From assembly GCA_002391105.1 (NCBI GenBank), contig DGRT01000163.1, positions 1-34,252 on the forward strand: a stretch of DNA of 34,252 bases, written 5' to 3'. Of the stretch, positions 30,944-34,252 are shown one piece after another. Each line of letters starts with the position of its first letter. The stretch's first letter is position 1. This DNA comes from Lachnospiraceae bacterium UBA4381. Its GTDB lineage: Bacteria > Bacillota > Clostridia > Lachnospirales > Lachnospiraceae. The translations under genes and the position numbers were made by a program. The notes under the pieces were generated by a model. That model saw only the letters and a list, made by a program, of their open reading frames with translations. It was not told the origin of the DNA and ran no database searches.

Positions 30944-31903
30944 ATGAGACAAAATATTCTTTTTTCGTATGAGACTTCCTTCAGTGGGGAGCATAATATA
31001 TACGAATTTACATATGGAGCGGGAAGCTATGCGGATCCGCTCTATGCTGAAAAAAGTGCAGCTATTGTTGGTGCTATGAGAGGAAATGAGCATCAGCAGT
31101 TATATATATGTTCAAAGCTTTCTGCACGACTGGCTGTTCTTGAAGAGGAAGGAGATATAGTTCCCGGAAAGTCAATTACCATAATTCCGTCAGTTAATTA
31201 CAGTTCCATGAATGCGCATCATAAGTTCTGGCTTTCTGATGATTCTGATCTCAACAGAGAGTTCCCCGGTAATCCGGAGGGACAGGCAACCAGCAGGCTG
31301 GCTTACAGCCTGATGAAGTTTGTTAGTCAGTATTCTTATGGAATACAGTTCCCGTCATACTATATGAGAGGAAGATTCATTCCGCATGTACGTATGATGA
31401 AAACCGGACATGAGAGTACGAATCTGGCTAATCTTTTCGGACTTCCTTTTGTAATGCTGGCAGAGCCAAGAGCATTTGACTCCGGCACCCTGCATTATAA
31501 TTGGCAGCTTTCGGGAACGGAAGCATTTTCACTTTATTCCGGCGGTACTGAAAGGATAAATGAGGAATATGCCGAGATGGCAGTCAGTGCTGTACTCAGG
31601 TTTCTGTCCAGAATGGGCATAATAAAGTACAACAGTCTTGGAGGAAGCATCTCTACTCTGATGGATGAGGAGGATATGCTCAGTATAAGGGCTGAAGCGG
31701 CAGGCTTCTTCAAGAGAATGAAAAATGTTAATGTTGAGGTCAGACGAGGGGATCTTCTGGCTGAGATTATAGATCCTATGGATGGTCACATACTAAGCGA
31801 AGTGCATTCTCCTTTAGATGGAATAATATTCTATCAGCAGGATGCGCCGCTTATATATCAGAATGCGGTAATATTCAGGATCATTAAAAAGATACATAAA
31901 TAA
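30944..31903 (+). CDS. Succinylglutamate desuccinylase/aspartoacylase-like protein (M14 family), second of a pair
   Basis: A 319-residue paralogue of the preceding protein, with a strong AGGAGG (30932-30937) six bases before the ATG. The zinc HxxE site reads GAMRGNE (43-49), with Arg46 where His is expected; Glu49 is kept. The DLNREFPG motif (102-109) is intact. The segment that should give the third ligand reads GIQFPSYY (133-140), with Gln135 in place of His. Two of three zinc ligands are therefore missing, so a classical zinc mechanism is unlikely. I recall homologues in Lachnospiraceae with the same Arg, which would make this a family feature rather than recent decay. The C-terminal barrel (about 250-319) is kept. 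Confidence 0.82.
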   Translation: MRQNILFSYETSFSGEHNIYEFTYGAGSYADPLYAEKSAAIVGAMRGNEHQQLYICSKLSARLAVLEEEGDIVPGKSITIIPSVNYSSMNAHHKFWLSDDSDLNREFPGNPEGQATSRLAYSLMKFVSQYSYGIQFPSYYMRGRFIPHVRMMKTGHESTNLANLFGLPFVMLAEPRAFDSGTLHYNWQLSGTEAFSLYSGGTERINEEYAEMAVSAVLRFLSRMGIIKYNSLGGSISTLMDEEDMLSIRAEAAGFFKRMKNVNVEVRRGDLLAEIIDPMDGHILSEVHSPLDGIIFYQQDAPLIYQNAVIFRIIKKIHK

Positions 31904-31967
31904 TGCTGTGATAATGATGTGCATGCTCACCCCAAAGTCATGCGCTTAAATATAAAGGAGAAATAAG

Positions 31968-34252
31968 ATGAGTGTAAGAAGAATCTACGTTGAGAAAAGA
32001 CCGGATTATTCAGTAAGAGCAGATGAGCTTACTAATGAATTCAGAAGCTATCTGGGACTTAGTGATGTGAAGGTCAGAGAGCTGGTAAGATATGATGTTG
32101 AGAATCTGTCTGATGAGGTATTTGAAGAAGCAATAGTAACTGTATTTTCAGAGCCGCCTGTAGATATCGTATATAGAGAGCAGTTCCCTCATACAGAGGA
32201 TGAATTTGTATTCTCGATGGAATATCTTCCGGGTCAGTTCGATCAGAGGGCAGATTCTGCAGAGCAGTGTGTCAAGCTGCTGGATGACAGCGCTGATCCT
32301 ATTATCCGTTCCGGAATAACCTATGCTGTTTCAGGAACACTTACTGATGAGAATAAGAAGACTATAGAGCAGTATGTTATAAACCCGGTAGAGTCTCGTA
32401 TAGCTGATGATAAGAAGCCTGAGACTCTGGTTATGAACTATGATGAGCCTGCTGATGTAAAGATCATGGACGGCTTTACCACCATGAGTGAGGAGGAGTT
32501 CAAGGCTCTTTATGACTCAATGGGTCTTGCCATGACCTATAAGGACTTTCTTCATATCCGTAAATATTATGGAGATGAGGAGAAAAGAGATCCGAGCTTT
32601 ACAGAGATAAAGGTTCTGGATACCTACTGGTCAGACCACTGCCGTCATACCACCTTTGCTACAGAGCTTACAGACATAGAGTTTGATGAAGGAAAGTACA
32701 AGGCAGCTATCGAGGGTACATTTAATAAATATCTGCAGGATGCAGCAGAGATAAATGCAGGAAGAGATGATAAGTTTACCTGCCTTATGGATATAGCTCT
32801 CATGGGTATGAAGAAGCTTCGTAAGGATGGAAAGCTGGAGGATCTGGATGTTTCAGATGAGATAAATGCCTGCACTATAGTAGTTCCCCTTCAGATAAGA
32901 AATGATGATGGTGAGATAGTTACTGAGGACTGGCTTATCTCATTTAAAAATGAAACTCATAACCATCCTACAGAGATAGAGCCTTTTGGTGGCGCTGCTA
33001 CCTGTCTTGGCGGAGCGATAAGAGATCCGCTGTCAGGTCGTACATATGTATATCAGGCTATGCGTGTTACGGGCGCTGCAGATCCAACCAGACCGCTTTC
33101 TGAAACACTTGCCAACAAGCTTCCTCAGAGAAAGATCGTTACAACAGCGGCAAAGGGCTACTCATCCTATGGTAACCAGATCGGTCTTGCAACAGGACTT
33201 GTTCAGGAGGTTTATCATCCGAACTATGTTGCAAAACGTATGGAGATAGGAGCGGTTATCGGTGCAGCTCCAAAGGACAATGTAATGCGTCTTACATCTG
33301 ATCCGGGAGATGTGATCATACTGCTTGGTGGTCGTACAGGACGTGATGGATGTGGTGGAGCAACCGGTTCCTCCAAGGCTCATAATTCAGAGTCACTGGA
33401 AACCTGTGGTGCTGAGGTTCAGAAGGGTAATCCACCTACAGAGCGTAAGCTGCAGAGACTGTTCCGTCGTCCTGAAGTAACAAAGCTTATAAAGAAATGT
33501 AATGACTTCGGTGCCGGTGGTGTATCGGTTGCCATAGGAGAACTTGCAGACGGACTGGATGTTAATCTTGATCTTGTTCCTAAAAAGTATGCCGGTCTTG
33601 ATGGTACCGAGCTTGCAATATCAGAGTCTCAGGAGAGAATGGCACTTGTGGTTGATCCGGGAGATGCAGATAAGCTTCTGGACTATGCAAGAGAGGAGAA
33701 TCTGGAGGCTGTTAAGGTTGCAGTAGTTACTGAGTCTCCAAGACTTGTTCTCAGATGGCGTGGAAAGAAGATAGTAGATATAAGCCGTGCATTCCTGAAT
33801 ACAAATGGTGCTCATCAGGAAACAGGAGTTGAGGTTCAGATGCCTGCTGAGGATATAGATGCATTTGCAGGTATAGACGGAAAGAACAGTACGGAAACCT
33901 ACAGCAATCCTGATTCTGATGTTAAGGCTAAGTGGCTTGATATCCTGTCAGACTTAAATGTTGCTTCTGAGCGTGGACTGGTAGAAATGTTTGATTCAAC
34001 TATCGGTGCAAATACAGTAACAATGCCTTATGGTGGAAAGTATCAGCTTTCGCCTATGCAGACTATGATTGCTACTGTTCCTATGCTTGGAAAGAGGAGA
34101 ACGGATTCTGTCAGCATGATGAGCTATGGACTTGATCCATATCTTCTGAGCTGGAGCCCATATCATGGTGCTGTTTATGCAGTAATAGATTCCGTTGCCA
34201 AGATAGCTGCGGCTGGTGGTGATGTATCTAAGATACGTCTTACCTTCCAGGA
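31968..34252 (+). CDS. purL: Phosphoribosylformylglycinamidine synthase, 3' end outside the window
   Basis: PurL converts FGAR to FGAM with glutamine and ATP, step four of de novo purine synthesis. About 761 codons are visible with no stop, consistent with the single-chain large type (about 1250 residues) used by many clostridia, in which a glutaminase domain lies at the C-terminus, beyond the window. Seen: an N-terminal domain (RRIYVEKRPDYSVRADELT), the DTYWSDHCRHTTFATEL segment, and the ATP-binding signature ETHNHPTEIEPFGGAATCLGG. Also GTTGRDGCGGA-type glycine-rich sequence near 33330. AAAGGAG (31954-31960) is seven bases before the ATG. The 64-base gap before it has a small GCATG/CATGC hairpin (31921-31943) but no clear terminator, so it may be read from the preceding operon. 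Confidence 0.95.
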   Translation, partial: MSVRRIYVEKRPDYSVRADELTNEFRSYLGLSDVKVRELVRYDVENLSDEVFEEAIVTVFSEPPVDIVYREQFPHTEDEFVFSMEYLPGQFDQRADSAEQCVKLLDDSADPIIRSGITYAVSGTLTDENKKTIEQYVINPVESRIADDKKPETLVMNYDEPADVKIMDGFTTMSEEEFKALYDSMGLAMTYKDFLHIRKYYGDEEKRDPSFTEIKVLDTYWSDHCRHTTFATELTDIEFDEGKYKAAIEGTFNKYLQDAAEINAGRDDKFTCLMDIALMGMKKLRKDGKLEDLDVSDEINACTIVVPLQIRNDDGEIVTEDWLISFKNETHNHPTEIEPFGGAATCLGGAIRDPLSGRTYVYQAMRVTGAADPTRPLSETLANKLPQRKIVTTAAKGYSSYGNQIGLATGLVQEVYHPNYVAKRMEIGAVIGAAPKDNVMRLTSDPGDVIILLGGRTGRDGCGGATGSSKAHNSESLETCGAEVQKGNPPTERKLQRLFRRPEVTKLIKKCNDFGAGGVSVAIGELADGLDVNLDLVPKKYAGLDGTELAISESQERMALVVDPGDADKLLDYAREENLEAVKVAVVTESPRLVLRWRGKKIVDISRAFLNTNGAHQETGVEVQMPAEDIDAFAGIDGKNSTETYSNPDSDVKAKWLDILSDLNVASERGLVEMFDSTIGANTVTMPYGGKYQLSPMQTMIATVPMLGKRRTDSVSMMSYGLDPYLLSWSPYHGAVYAVIDSVAKIAAAGGDVSKIRLTFQ

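Overview
The window reads as an ordinary chromosomal stretch of a low-GC, Gram-positive anaerobe of the class Clostridia, most likely family Lachnospiraceae (Butyrivibrio/Coprococcus/Lachnospira-like). This is inferred from protein family types, from the AGGAGG-type ribosome binding sites before most genes, from the gene order nusB-xseA-xseB-ispA-dxs-tlyA-nadK-recN, and from several small proteins I associate with Lachnospiraceae. Almost every base is coding. No phage, insertion sequence, tRNA, rRNA or CRISPR array is visible, and no gene-free gap exceeds 300 bases.

Layout. 1-1390: 3' part of enolase, a small orphan ORF and a clear terminator. 1391-2815: an orphan PTS EIIC-like membrane protein with its own promoter and terminator. 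2816-4450: a DUF1846 protein. 4584-10504: purD overlapping clpC, then an unnamed 137-aa protein, a 250-base intergenic region that folds into a multi-stem RNA followed by a terminator-like hairpin, and radA. 10593-14243: a ThrH-type HAD phosphatase, a CPBP membrane protease, a D-Ala-D-Ala dipeptidase-like lipoprotein (its 3' end lies in a 66-bp tandem repeat) and a TraX-like membrane protein. 14338-17415: an ABC-F ATPase, nrdR and a YigZ-family protein, meeting a small reverse-strand gene at 17418. 17960-21104: a membrane-anchored HtrA protease with a long low-complexity N-terminus, tgt and a TM2 protein. 21145-31903: one long operon behind a strong sigma-A promoter (Asp23, nusB, xseA, xseB, ispA, dxs, tlyA, nadK, recN and a pair of succinylglutamate-desuccinylase-like proteins). 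31968-end: purL, cut by the window end.

Themes. Purine synthesis (purD, purL), isoprenoid precursor synthesis (ispA, dxs), DNA repair (radA, xseAB, recN), protein quality control (clpC, htrA), RNA modification and translation (tgt, tlyA, ABC-F), NADP supply (nadK) and ribonucleotide reductase control (nrdR).

Most interesting. (1) The structured RNA candidate at 8901-9041 with a terminator-like hairpin just before radA. (2) Two related GC-rich palindromes flanking the cassette of 137-aa gene plus RNA between clpC and radA. (3) clpC sits behind purD rather than ctsR-mcsA-mcsB, and its N-domain has an Arg at one of the two expected phospho-arginine-binding Glu positions. (4) XseA lacks an expected catalytic Asp. 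(5) Two adjacent desuccinylase-like proteins have altered zinc ligands. (6) Short tandem repeats occur in several intergenic gaps, one of which repeats a stop codon in frame.
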